The notes: generated by a model from the sequence alone, not told the origin. A stretch of 64,000 bases of DNA from Oncomelania hupensis (GCA_036898135.1 CM072522.1:60992556-61056555), one strand, 5' to 3'; positions 31,734-42,079 are shown, numbered from the stretch's first letter. Numbers and translations are program-made.

Positions 31734-33450
31734 TGTCACAGGGCAGCTGTGAAGAAAGCCATGTAGTCTGTGTGTGAAGAGTATAGGGGCGGGGGTGGTA
31801 CTGCGTGTTGCCGTATGTGTGATTATTGTTGTCTCGGGAGCGTGGAAAGCGTGGAAAACAGCATACGCCGGTTAGGCCAGGTTAGGAATGTGCTCACTAT
31901 CGTCAGAACGTGTTTGACAGCAGTACAGTGTAGACAGTGTTTGTCTAGTGCTCTGTGGTTTTGCTGTGTTCTGGAATTAGGGTGGGACGGATATTAACGG
32001 AAAATAGTATCTGGTTCTGAGAAGAATACTAGTTTAAAGATTGCCAATTTCTAAAGTGATACGCTCGGTTGGAGTGTAGTTGTAGAAAAGCAAGCCTATT
32101 GGTAGTGTGGTAGGTAGTATTGAGGCATTGTCTACTACGGGAACTACACACTACCGGATTACCCTAATTGGATGTACTTTCGTAGGAGGGCAGTGGAGAA
32201 GGGCTACGGGGTGCAATTACATGCGAACCGTTGGGTGAGTGGATGGTGGTTTTTCCCTTACTGTGCCATTAACCAAGGGCCGGCTGTTGGGGTGTTGAAT
32301 GGTAGCTGTGTATGAGACAGAAGAAAGGATGAGAATGGTTGCACTGAGGAGAGGCAGAAGAGAGGAGGAGTGCGACTGAAGGAGGGAGAATGAGGGAGAA
32401 GAAGGGGGGTGGAGTGTGATGAAGGTAGGACGGAAGTGGTTGCTGTTGTTGTCGTTGGGGATGCTTGATATGAATAATGTGTTGTTGGTTACTTGTATTC
32501 ATTGCAGCATCGTCCATTCCATGCATCCATGATTTCATTGAATTGTATAATATGTATTTGTTTCCAGTGACGATAACAGTAGGAAGCGAGAGAGAGTCAA
32601 GGACGGGGGAAATAGACTGCAGTTGGACCCCTCAAGTGGCAGAAGTTTAGTGGAGTAGCTAGTGAGAGTGGGGGGGGGGGTAAGTGTGAGGAGGGAGGGG
32701 GACAGAATCAGGTGAACATGACATTTACGATGCGACAAGCATGTTACAGGTTCGTCGAGGTTCGTCAAGGATTGTCGTTGAGGACTGAATTCGTGGCTTG
32801 AGGACGAGGATCGAGTTCGAAGTTCGCAGCTCAACGTTCGTCAATCCGCCAGTTCGTCGCTGGATAACGTGAGGCAGCAACGACGACGACACCTGGTCAA
32901 GTGGACCAAACCTCATCAACATCGCCATTTGTTTGTCTACCACCTCTGTTGTCAGCGCCATCAACATCACTCCATCATCATCGTCAGTGGCGACCGCGGG
33001 TGGCAACGCTCCTTCGTTTGGACGTCAACGGAAGGGAGTGGATACTTTTGAGGAGACTTTACCAGGGACTGCATTTCGCCAGGTGGGCCCGTTTTGTGTT
33101 GTCCCTCTCCTTCACAACCCCCCCTGTCTGTTTGTGAACACGTGCCTCGGACTTTGGCTGTGCACGTTCGATTTGAGGACGTTGGTCGATTAGCGACCCC
33201 CGATCACCCACGAACCATTGCATCGTTCCATTGACCCATTGATTGTTTCATTACCATTTCTTCGTTTCATGCGTAAATGTTGTATGTGTATGAGTGTGTG
33301 GTATGAATGAATAAATAGCTTGAAAGTTGTATATTATTTGTTGTGTTTTCATCACTTCCGTCTGCGGGAAATCGCCATTCTTTCTGGGTTGTCTGCGTGT
33401 GGAAGTTGTTTGTTTGTGGCGTCTGCCCAGGGGGAGTCGTGGCGGTGACA
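31734..33450 (+). repeat. 5' LTR of the Gmr1-like element
   Basis: 1,717 bp from TGTCACAGGGCAG to GGCGGTGACA. AATAAA lies at 33310-33315, about 135 bp before the end. Short ORFs inside are duplicated in the other LTR only because the LTRs are copies. Confidence 0.95.
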
Positions 33451-33452
33451 TA

Positions 33453-33464
33453 TGGTGGAGATGC
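33453..33464 (+). promoter_or_regulatory. primer-binding site, tRNA-Ala type
   Basis: TGGTGGAGATGC starts two bases after the 5' LTR and is complementary to the 3' end of animal tRNA-Ala (GCATCTCCACCA). Confidence 0.78.
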
Positions 33465-33828
33465 AGGGTATGTGTGAGTGTGCCCAGACGTGAAGTTGTC
33501 TTGTGATTGTCTTGTGGTGTCCGAGTGTGTGAGGCGTGATTCGGTGAGAGTGTGCACCCCAGCGGGTGGTTGGAGGGAGTCAGGTCGCTGTTTAGCGGAG
33601 GCTCACAGCCGGCCTGGGTTCGACCACACGTGAGGGAAGGGGCCATTGCACTCTCCAACCGGTTCGCTACCTTGCGGGCCAGTTTCCACTGTTTGAGTGG
33701 GAGGAGGTGGGTGATAGGTAAGGAAGATAGCTTAGATAGGTAGGTTAGTATCTAGGGCTAGGCTAGGTAGGTAGGGTTGTAGGACGTTGACTTGTTGTTG
33801 TTGGTTGTTGTTGCTTTTCTTAAGCAGG

Positions 33829-36687
33829 ATGGCATCGATCGAGGAGACTGAAGGACTGTCACCGATCGCGGCTCGTACGCGTTCTCGCGTGGGTGTCACG
33901 ATGGACGAGCGCACGGCGGCAGCAGCTGAAACGGGAGTCACCGACTTACCTTCTGCGGACGAGCGACGGAGATCGCCGGTCAGGTCATCGCGTCGTGGGT
34001 CAGTGGACGAGGAGTTGACGACGTTCGAAGCCAGAGACACAGTGAGTGATCCTTTTGTGACGGGATTTGGCGCGACTGGCGGGATGTCAGCAGGCACCGA
34101 CGTCTACGGAGACCAGGATCGTCTGAGCGACGCAACGAGGCTGAAGAGGTTCGATACCAACCCTTACCGTTCGATCTACAAGGTTGAGGCGGCACCGACG
34201 CCGAGGACAGGACCGTTCGCGGACGAGACGCCGATGGAGCGGATCTTGAGGCTCGCCAAGCGCGAAGGGTTGAAAGGTCAGGCAGCGTTAGACTACGCGA
34301 TGGACCAAGCGGCTAGGGCGGCCCGGGAAGACGCCGAGTTGAGGGCCAGCGAAAGAGACGCAGACCGGAGGGAGAGAGAGAGGGAGAGAGAGATAGCGCT
34401 GAGGGAGAGAGAGATGGAACACGAACTAGCGATGGCGCAGCTGACGGGGCAAGGCGCCGGGAACCGCAGGAATCGTCAACCCGAGTTCGAGACGGTCAAG
34501 CTCAGGTTACCCTTCTTCGAAGACAAGGACGACCTAGAAACCTACTTGTGCCAGTTCGAGCGGTTCGCCAAGGCTCAAGACTGGAAGAAGGACACGTGGG
34601 CTATTCGCTTGGGGACCTTGCTGAAGGGGAAGGCGAGGGAAGTTTACGTTGGTTTGAACGAGGACGACTCTGCCGACTACGAGATCCTGAAGGCAGCGTT
34701 GTTGGTGCGTTTCAACCTGACGGCCGAGACGTATCGCAAGAAGTTTCGCCAGCTAGGAAGGGAGCCACCAGAGACTTTCAAACAGTATCTGCGGAAGTCA
34801 GAGTTGTTCCTGGAGCGCTGGATGGGACTAGCGAACAAGAAGGCCACGTATGCGGACCTACTGGACCTAGTGCTGATGGAGCAGATGGTCAACGGTTTGA
34901 CGCCAGAACTGGTCACGTTCGTGCGCGAGCGCAACCCAGCAACGGTGGAGGAGGCCGCGACGTTAGCGCAGCAGTACGTCGACGCCAGGGCGGGAACCAA
35001 CCTACGTTTTCCACCACGTCAGCCCTTTACACCCAGGGACAAGAGCGAGGGTCGCCAGCCAGCAGGACCACGACCCAACTCGCCTGACAAGCGGGTGTGC
35101 TACACTTGTGGTCAGAAGGGGCACCTTAAGCGGAATTGCCCGAAACGCAGCGAGAGAGCTGGAGCAGCGTTGCGCGTCTTGGAGGAGGAGAAGGAGGCAG
35201 GCAAGAAGGGAGACTCGCGTTTCCAGAGCCAGGTGATAGTGGAAGGTGTTCCGCTGACGGCCATGAGGGACACGGGAGCTGACCTGATATGCTTGCGGGA
35301 AGGGGAGGTTGCCAACCTCAAGTACACGGGACGCACGCGGCGCGTAGGATTCGCCATTCGACAGTTGTCCAAGTCGCTACCGACAGCGTGGGTGCAACTG
35401 GAATCACCATTCTACACCGGGAGAGTGGAGGTAGTCGTGGTACCAGACTTGACCTACCCAGTGGTGATCGGCAACTGGGCGAGAACGGAACGGCAGCCAG
35501 ACACAGCACTGCCGGTGTTCGTCGAGGGAGCCGCAGAGTGTTGCGCGGTGCAGACCAGAGCGCAGGCAGCCAAGGAGCAGGTCGCTGCAGAACCATTGGT
35601 GGTCGGACCAAGCAGGAACGTCGTCGCCACGCCGAAGGAGATTCGTCAACTGCAGTTGGAAGACGGCGAGATTGCGAAAGTACGACAGCTAGCAGACCGG
35701 AAGGCGGGAAAGGAGAAACGAGGAAAGGGGCAAGTGGCATTTGTCTGGAAGCGGGGCCTGTTGTACCGGGAGTATACAGGACAAGACAAAGTGGATCACA
35801 GCCAGTTGGTGGTACCAGACAAGCTTCGATCGGAGGTACTGCGCATGGGACACGACACACCCATGGCTGGACATCTGGGAGCCAAGCGGACCCTGGATCG
35901 AGTGTGGGCCGAGTTCTACTGGCCAGGGATGTGCCGTGACGTCAGGAAGTACTGTGCTTCATGCGACGTGTGCCAGCGGACGACGCCGAAGGGGAGTGTC
36001 AGGAAGGTGCCACTAGGACGGATGCCAGTCAGGAGGGTACCGTTTCAGAGAGCCGGCAAGAACAGGAAGTTGAAGCGTTACATAGTACGCAAAGCAGAAC
36101 CGGAGGCGACGGTGGCAGTGGTGTTGGACCCAGCTGGAACAGAGGGAACGTCGGACATCAGTGATCAGGGCACTGTACCACCGATACCGCTACGAGCAAG
36201 CGAAGGACCAGAAGATATACAGATAGACACGGAGCTGTCTGCACTACATGAGAGAGCACTGCCGCTAACCAACCTGGGCGAGTGCGAGGTGGTGTCGACC
36301 GACGACGACCCCGTTCGTGTACATCAGCGTCCGCTACCATTTTCACAAATGGGAGTCGCCAAGGGTGAAGTGGAACCGATGCTGGAGTCGGGAGTTGTCG
36401 AGTCGTGTACGTCGCCGTACGAAGCACCGATCGTGCGAGTAAGGAAGAAGGGAGAGGTCAACAGAAGGGATGACTGCCAGAGAGCTTTCAGCGATTTGAA
36501 GAGAGCGCTGACCAGTGAGCCAGTGGTCAGGTTACCAAGCTTAGACGAGGAGTTCATCCTGAGAACGGATGCACCTCGACAGTGCCAGACTCACCCGGTG
36601 GGCTATGCGGTTGCAGGCGTACGTCTTCACAGTTCGACAAATTCCAGGGAGAGACAACATAGAAGCGGATTTCTTCAGCAGATCTGA
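33829..36687 (+). CDS. gag-pol: Gmr1-like gag plus deleted pol, one frame (952 aa)
   Basis: ATG at 33829 is chosen; the frame upstream has no ATG. An acceptor-like CAG (33825-33827) lies just before it. A Lys/Arg/Glu coiled-coil stretch is at about 165-205. A SCAN-like Gag domain lies at about 220-335 (LRLPFF...LETYLCQFERFAKAQDW, LLKGKAREVY, LLVRFNLTAETYRKKFR). The zinc knuckle CYTCGQKGHLKRNC is at 424-437, and the protease MRDTGADLI at 479-487. The integrase zinc domain is at 674-715 (GHDTPMAGHLG ... CASCDVC). The integrase catalytic core is deleted in frame. The RT entry (PVRVHQRPLPFSQ ... YEAPIVRVRKKGEVN) is joined to the RNase H start (FSDLKRALTSEPV, LRTDA). A last deletion shifts the frame at about 36600; another frame still reads the RNase H end (IPGRDNIEADFFSRSD). 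So Gag and protease may work; the element cannot copy itself. Confidence 0.9.
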   Translation: MASIEETEGLSPIAARTRSRVGVTMDERTAAAAETGVTDLPSADERRRSPVRSSRRGSVDEELTTFEARDTVSDPFVTGFGATGGMSAGTDVYGDQDRLSDATRLKRFDTNPYRSIYKVEAAPTPRTGPFADETPMERILRLAKREGLKGQAALDYAMDQAARAAREDAELRASERDADRREREREREIALREREMEHELAMAQLTGQGAGNRRNRQPEFETVKLRLPFFEDKDDLETYLCQFERFAKAQDWKKDTWAIRLGTLLKGKAREVYVGLNEDDSADYEILKAALLVRFNLTAETYRKKFRQLGREPPETFKQYLRKSELFLERWMGLANKKATYADLLDLVLMEQMVNGLTPELVTFVRERNPATVEEAATLAQQYVDARAGTNLRFPPRQPFTPRDKSEGRQPAGPRPNSPDKRVCYTCGQKGHLKRNCPKRSERAGAALRVLEEEKEAGKKGDSRFQSQVIVEGVPLTAMRDTGADLICLREGEVANLKYTGRTRRVGFAIRQLSKSLPTAWVQLESPFYTGRVEVVVVPDLTYPVVIGNWARTERQPDTALPVFVEGAAECCAVQTRAQAAKEQVAAEPLVVGPSRNVVATPKEIRQLQLEDGEIAKVRQLADRKAGKEKRGKGQVAFVWKRGLLYREYTGQDKVDHSQLVVPDKLRSEVLRMGHDTPMAGHLGAKRTLDRVWAEFYWPGMCRDVRKYCASCDVCQRTTPKGSVRKVPLGRMPVRRVPFQRAGKNRKLKRYIVRKAEPEATVAVVLDPAGTEGTSDISDQGTVPPIPLRASEGPEDIQIDTELSALHERALPLTNLGECEVVSTDDDPVRVHQRPLPFSQMGVAKGEVEPMLESGVVESCTSPYEAPIVRVRKKGEVNRRDDCQRAFSDLKRALTSEPVVRLPSLDEEFILRTDAPRQCQTHPVGYAVAGVRLHSSTNSRERQHRSGFLQQI

Positions 36688-36730
36688 CCCTGTGGAAGTT
36701 TAGGTTTTGAACTCTCCGTAGGTTCGTCTT

Positions 36731-36742
36731 GGGAGGGGGGTG
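36731..36742 (+). promoter_or_regulatory. polypurine tract
   Basis: GGGAGGGGGGTG directly before the 3' LTR. Confidence 0.75.
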
Positions 36743-38460
36743 TGTCACAGGGCAGCTGTGAAGAAAGCCATGTAGTCTGTGTGTGAAGAGTATAGGGGCG
36801 GGGGTGGTACTGCGTGTTGCCGTATGTGTGATTATTGTTGTCTCGGGAGCGTGGAAAGCGTGGAAAACAGCATACGCCGGTTAGGCCAGGTTAGGAATGT
36901 GCTCACTATCGTCAGAACGTGTTTGACAGCAGTACAGTGTAGACAGTGTTTGTCTAGTGCTCTGTGGTTTTGCTGTGTTCTGGAATTAGGGTGGGACGGA
37001 TATTAACGGAAAATAGTATCTGGTTCTGAGAAGAATACTAGTTTAAAGATTGCCAATTTCTAAAGTGATACGCTCGGTTGGAGTGTAGTTGTAGAAAAGC
37101 AAGCCTATTGGTAGTGTGGTAGGTAGTATTGAGGCATTGTCTACTACGGGAACTACACACTACCGGATTACCCTAATTGGATGTACTTTCGTAGGAGGGC
37201 AGTGGAGAAGGGCTACGGGGTGCAATTACATGCGAACCGTTGGGTGAGTGGATGGTGGTTTTTCCCTTACTGTGCCATTAACCAAGGGCCGGCTGTTGGG
37301 GTGTTGAATGGTAGCTGTGTATGAGACAGAAGAAAGGATGAGAATGGTTGCACTGAGGAGAGGCAGAAGAGAGGAGGAGTGCGACTGAAGGAGGGAGAAT
37401 GAGGGAGAAGAAGGGGGGTGGAGTGTGATGAAGGTAGGACGGAAGTGGTTGCTGTTGTTGTCGTTGGGGATGCTTGATATGAATAATGTGTTGTTGGTTA
37501 CTTGTATTCATTGCAGCATCGTCCATTCCATGCATCCATGATTTCATTGAATTGTATAATATGTATTTGTTTCCAGTGACGATAACAGTAGGAAGCGAGA
37601 GAGAGTCAAGGACGGGGGAAATAGACTGCAGTTGGACCCCTCAAGTGGCAGAAGTTTAGTGGAGTAGCTAGTGAGAGTGGGGGGGGGGGGTAAGTGTGAG
37701 GAGGGAGGGGGACAGAATCAGGTGAACATGACATTTACGATGCGACAAGCATGTTACAGGTTCGTCGAGGTTCGTCAAGGATTGTCGTTGAGGACTGAAT
37801 TCGAGGCTTGAGGACGAGGATCGAGTTCGAAGTTCGCAGCTCAACGTTCGTCAATCCGCCAGTTCGTCGCTGGATAACGTGAGGCAGCAACGACGACGAC
37901 ACCTGGTCAAGTGGACCAAACCTCATCAACATCGCCATTTGTTTGTCTACCACCTCTGTTGTCAGCGCCATCAACATCACTCCATCATCATCGTCAGTGG
38001 CGACCGCGGGTGGCAACGCTCCTTCGTTTGGACGTCAACGGAAGGGAGTGGATACTTTTGAGGAGACTTTACCAGGGACTGCATTTCGCCAGGTGGGCCC
38101 GTTTTGTGTTGTCCCTCTCCTTCACAACCCCCCCTGTCTGTTTGTGAACACGTGCCTCGGACTTTGGCTGTGCACGTTCGATTTGAGGACGTTGGTCGAT
38201 TAGCGACCCCCGATCACCCACGAACCATTGCATCGTTCCATTGACCCATTGATTGTTTCATTACCATTTCTTCGTTTCATGCGTAAATGTTGTATGTGTA
38301 TGAGTGTGTGGTATGAATGAATAAATAGCTTGAAAGTTGTATATTATTTGTTGTGTTTTCATCACTTCCGTCTGCGGGAAATCGCCATTCTTTCTGGGTT
38401 GTCTGCGTGTGGAAGTTGTTTGTTTGTGGCGTCTGCCCAGGGGGAGTCGTGGCGGTGACA
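36743..38460 (+). repeat. 3' LTR of the Gmr1-like element
   Basis: 1,718 bp, near-identical to 31734-33450; AATAAA at 38320-38325. It ends 109 bp before the start codon of the zinc-finger gene at 38570, on the same strand, so its promoter could drive that gene. Confidence 0.95.
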
Positions 38461-38569
38461 AACGGTATGGAGAGTTTTTCCCCTCTTAGCAAACTTTCGG
38501 TATTACTTCCCTTGTTCATATTGAGGTTGTGCAGTTGTTTTGCAACGTTGAGTGCTGCATTGCTCTGTT

Positions 38570-38675
38570 ATGGAGGACGAAGACTGTCCAGTGCTGTCTG
38601 AGGTGAAGCTGGAGATTGACATTGCTGAGGAACCAGTGGTAGACTGGATGAGATTGCAAGCGTGGCATGCGCAAG
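38570..38675 (+). CDS. C2H2 zinc-finger gene B, exon 1
   Basis: The gene is inferred from six exons with matching phases (38570-47173). Such proteins act in the nucleus as DNA-binding regulators. Exon 1 starts at ATG 38570 and encodes MEDEDCPVLSEVKLEID followed by IAEEPVVDWMRLQAWHAQ, then a GTGAGT donor at 38676 (phase 1). VKLE fits the SUMO-acceptor pattern psi-K-x-E. The 5' UTR begins at most 109 bp upstream, where the 3' LTR of the Gmr1-like element ends, so the native promoter is separated from the ATG by about 12 kb of LTR elements. No transcript evidence is available here; the phase chain is the main support. Confidence 0.7.
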
Positions 38676-39366
38676 GTGAGTCTTGCTCCGGTGATGACAC
38701 ATTTATCATTGAGCATGGAAACTGACATGATTTTACAACTACAGCCCATACAGACAGTTAAGATCAAAATCGTGGTATCAACCTGTACAGAAAAATATAA
38801 TTTCAACGCCCTTCAAAATGAAAGCTGTGTCATTCTCCTATTACTGTTATGTGATTTGAATCGCTCATCGTTTATGTTTTCTTTGTTTAAAAATGTATTT
38901 GACTACAATGACAATGTAAATTGTAGTGTGTTTTTTTTTTTCATTGGAGATGTCACAAAGTGGTGGCAAATTTGTTAACATCAGCCCTCCTTAATTGAAT
39001 AATGGTATCACAGAAAGGAATTAACATAAAAGTCAGGTTTAGCACACCCACACCCTAACACCAACAAAATAATTTTCTTTTTTCCTGACCTTTTGTGCGG
39101 ACTGTGCAGTGAATGCTGGGTGCTGATCTTAACTACTGCAAGCTTGTTTCTGCAGGATTTGTTTAATTGCAAATAGTGAAATAGACCAGTTTCTTGTTCA
39201 TCCTTGATTGCACTTTGGAGGTTTATTTACTGTGTCATCTGTAATATTTAGGTGAGAGGAACAGATTCACATTTTTTATGTGATTGTGATGGTTTTTCAG
39301 TTCATCATTATGCTTGCTGTCAGGAAATATTCACATGAAAGCTGTTATTTTGTTTAGATATTGCAG
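38676..39366 (+). other. intron 1 of the zinc-finger gene B
   Basis: Bounded by GTGAGT and ATATTGCAG. A/T-rich, no element recognised. Confidence 0.65.
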
Positions 39367-39561
39367 GAAGAGAAAGCCATCATGTTTCTCACTGCAGCAG
39401 TGAACAGATTGTCAGAGGTACCGCTAATGTGACTGGCAGTGAGTTCAACATAAAGGAAGAATCAGAAATCAAGACAGCACCTGACAGTGACATGAGGGAG
39501 CCACATATACCACTGGTGTGTAAAGTGAAGACAGAACGTGACTGTGATACTGAGGGATATG
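39367..39561 (+). CDS. zinc-finger gene B, exon 2
   Basis: Acceptor TTGCAG, donor GTAAGT, 195 bp, phase 1 to phase 1, no stop in the joined frame. It encodes a polar segment with IKEE and, at its end, EPHIPLVCKVKTERD and DTEGYG. KVKTE is a SUMO-acceptor-like motif. The ending is repeated in exon 4, including the intron sequence GTAAGTATATTAG after it. Confidence 0.68.
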
Positions 39562-40385
39562 GTAAGTATATTAGCCTATTATAGTCTGGGCTCCCTTTTT
39601 GTAGTGAATCTAAGGAGAGAAATCACTTTCATTTTATAATTTTAAGGAATTTTTCCCTCTCCTTGATAAGCATTGATAAGCATTTTAAGGAGTTGGAAAA
39701 CCGATGGAAAAACGCCATGATTGATGGTTTCGTAGCGATACAAGGGAAGTAACCATGACAGACGATGCATCACAAATCTATGTCACATTAAACTATGATG
39801 TCACGTCCTAAGCCCAGTGAGATGATTTAGGAACTTTGTGATTGGTTGATAGTGCAAAAGATAAACCAATGAACATTAAGCTAATTTTTTAGTTGCATGG
39901 CCATGTTAATTTTAGAAACGATTATGCGTTCACGATCTTCTCATGCTATAGATTGTTTTTTCAGGTGTGTTTTCAGTGCCAATTGTAAAATTTAAGACAT
40001 ACTTCTTACGCGTGTTCAGGATAATTTTGAAGGACTAAGGTGTGATTTTGCCCAATGTCAGCATAATTGGGAGCCCTGATAGTAATGCTTGTTATGTTAA
40101 AAAAAACTATATTGTTATTGTAGCTGAAATGCTTTACAGGATTGCTTCTCTAGATATCTCTTAAGTATATTGCAGGATGTGAGCTAAACAACTTCCCTTA
40201 TGTGCCAGTAAACCAATGTTTAATTCCACAAGTGTCAAGAACTTTTTTCATTGAAGTGAACGCTTTAGTGATTACAAGTTGGTGTGATCCCCACAGGAAT
40301 ATGGATGTGAATGACCACAACTGTTCAGTTTTATCATCCAATATAGCACTCACCCATGACGCGTTTGCTGATTTCTTTGTTACAG
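39562..40385 (+). other. intron 2 of the zinc-finger gene B
   Basis: Bounded by GTAAGT and TTTGTTACAG. No gene or element recognised. Confidence 0.6.
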
Positions 40386-40447
40386 AAAGCAGTGGGCCAT
40401 TGGAAACGAAAACAGTGTGGGTGAAGTCAGAGGCATATATAGATGAG
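40386..40447 (+). CDS. zinc-finger gene B, exon 3
   Basis: 62 bp between TTTGTTACAG and GTAATA, phase 1 to 0, encoding SSGPLETKTVWVKSEAYIDE. VKSE fits psi-K-x-E. It is paralogous to exon 5, and the intron sequence before it (TTTGCTGATTTCTTTGTTAC) is also repeated there. Confidence 0.65.
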
Positions 40448-40589
40448 GTAATAATCGAGCTTGATGTCTCTTATAAACAAATCGAGCTTGATGTCTCTTA
40501 TAAAAAATCAACACATGAACTGTGTGGCACAGTAATCCAAATGTACTGATAGTTGTAGTAAAATAATATATTCTCATCATTGATTTCAG

Positions 40590-40653
40590 GAGCCACATGA
40601 CTCAGAGTTGTGTAAAATGAAGACAGAGCCTGACAGTGACACAGAGGGATACA
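40590..40653 (+). CDS. zinc-finger gene B, exon 4
   Basis: 64 bp between GATTTCAG and GTAAGT, phase 0 to 1, encoding EPHDSELCKMKTEPDSDTEG followed by Y. MKTE fits the pattern. Paralogous to the end of exon 2. Confidence 0.65.
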
Positions 40654-40984
40654 GTAAGTATATTAGTGTTTTATACTTAGCAATAATTGTGATGTTGTTA
40701 TCTATATTGTGATGTTGTTATCTATATTGTGATTGAAGCTTAGCTGTTGTACAGTTTCAGCTTTCTCGACCTAAAGTATAGAATAGACTCTGAGCTATGT
40801 TACATGCATGTGTGCCAGTGAACAAGGGTTCAATTCTACTAGTGACAGGAACATTTCATATGGGTGTTTTTTTGTTGTTGCTTTTGTTTATGTGTGTGAT
40901 GTGAACTTCATAGTAATTTAGGCTTGAGTGATTAAAAAAAACTGCTCTTTTGTAAATGTGCCTTATTATTAACTGGGACACCAT

Positions 40985-41090
40985 TATTGAAGGGAGGGAG
41001 AAAACCAAAATGCCAGGAGAAAACACTTGGTGACCTGAAAAGTCTTGTATCTAAGTCATAGAAATTCATCCTCTGAAGGGTTTATACTCT
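40985..41090. mobile_element. degraded SINE core in intron 4
   Basis: GAAGGGAGGGAGAAAACC and AGGAGAAAACACTTGGTGAC resemble the GTACCCAGAGAAAACAC core of the SINEs at 20936 and 42385. No boxes remain. Confidence 0.45.
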
Positions 41091-41175
41091 CCAACTTTGG
41101 CATAGAAAACCAGAGTGCTAACCAACAGTGCTACTGCTACCACCCATGATACATTTGCTGATTTCTTTGTTACAG

Positions 41176-41255
41176 AAAGCGCTGACCCATTGGAAACAAA
41201 GATGGTGTGGGTGAAGACCGAGAGGTATATAGATTTACTTCCAATGGAGTCTGAG
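41176..41255 (+). CDS. zinc-finger gene B, exon 5
   Basis: 80 bp between TTTGTTACAG and GTAATA, phase 1 to 0, encoding SADPLETKMVWVKTERYIDL followed by LPMESE. VKTE fits the pattern. Its phase-0 end fits the phase-0 acceptor of the zinc-finger exon at 44946. The intron between them is 3.7 kb and may hide another exon. Confidence 0.63.
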
Positions 41256-41305
41256 GTAATAATGGACCTTGACGTCTTGTTTACAAATCTTCAAAACAAG
41301 AACTA

Positions 41306-41308
41306 TCC

Positions 41309-41345
<37 letters not shown>

Positions 41346-41350
41346 GTAAT
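41306..41350. repeat. (AAT)n microsatellite in intron 5
   Basis: About 14 AAT triplets with one interruption. Confidence 0.92.
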
Positions 41351-41659
41351 AATGGATGCTATATACAAGTCACGAACGCCTCATGTGACGAACAGTTCGG
41401 GTTATGAACAACAACTTTTCATATTTTTTGTCTCGCGTAAGGAACAGTGGGTTACAAAGGACAAATTTCCCTTGATAGTTTCTTGATGCAGAAAGATTCC
41501 CAGTCGGCTGCCAAGAAACAGCGACTAAAAACTCCTGCTCCTGAAACTAATGATTCACAATAGCTAAGAAAGTGACAAATTTCCCATAATGGTTTTCTTG
41601 GTAAGAAAGATAGACGAAATCTTTTTTTTTTTAAGTTATGTTAATTTTTTTGGTTGTTT

Positions 41660-42020
41660 TCTTTCTCTGTATGTAATACAAGAACACATATTCTTTCTCC
41701 GTATGTAATACAAGTACACGTATTCTTTGCCTTTTGTCAGGTAAATGACAGGATGTAAATAAAAAAGAACGATTCTTTTTTCTTAAAACGGATTGCCTCA
41801 ATTTCATTGATTTCAATGTTTTCGGATTACGAACGTTTCCAGAACTTGGTTTGTCACTCGAGGTACCACTGTAGGTTATCAACCTTTCCATAACTTGGTT
41901 TGTAACTTGAGGTACCACTATAGGTTATGAACGTTTCCAGAACTTGGTTTGTTAATCAAGGTACCACTGTAGGTTATAAACGTTTCCAGAACTTGATTTG
42001 TAACCAGAGGAACCACTGTA
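41660..42020. repeat. degenerate tandem repeats in intron 5
   Basis: At 41815-42020 four units of about 60 bp with GAACGTTTCCAGAACTTGGT and GGTACCACTGTAGG. At 41665-41720 a shorter duplication with TTTCTCTGTATGTAATACAAG. Confidence 0.7.
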
Positions 42021-42079
42021 GATGTTGTTCCCCAAATCACCCATCAGCTTGGCGATCTGTACCAACATACACACTGACA

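Larger units (their letters stand above)
31734..38460 (+). mobile_element. Gmr1-like Ty3/Gypsy LTR retrotransposon, pol-deleted
   Basis: The 6,727-bp element has LTRs of 1,717 and 1,718 bp, TG...CA ends and an AACGG target duplication (31729-31733 and 38461-38465). By eye the LTRs differ by one base (t at 32789, a at 37799 within GAATTCG.GG) and one G in a G-run. The internal region is only about 3.3 kb, so LTRs make up half of the element. The frame holds Gag, zinc knuckle, protease, the integrase zinc domain, then RT and RNase H ends, with the middle of each enzyme deleted. Integrase before RT is the order of Gmr1-like elements, a gypsy lineage with Ty1/copia-like domain order. Confidence 0.93.

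Noticed and set aside
32269..32538. ORFs present twice (also at 37278-37547 and others in 31770-33193 / 36779-38203)
   Set aside because: They lie in the two LTRs and are duplicated because the LTRs are copies; no domain or coding bias seen.
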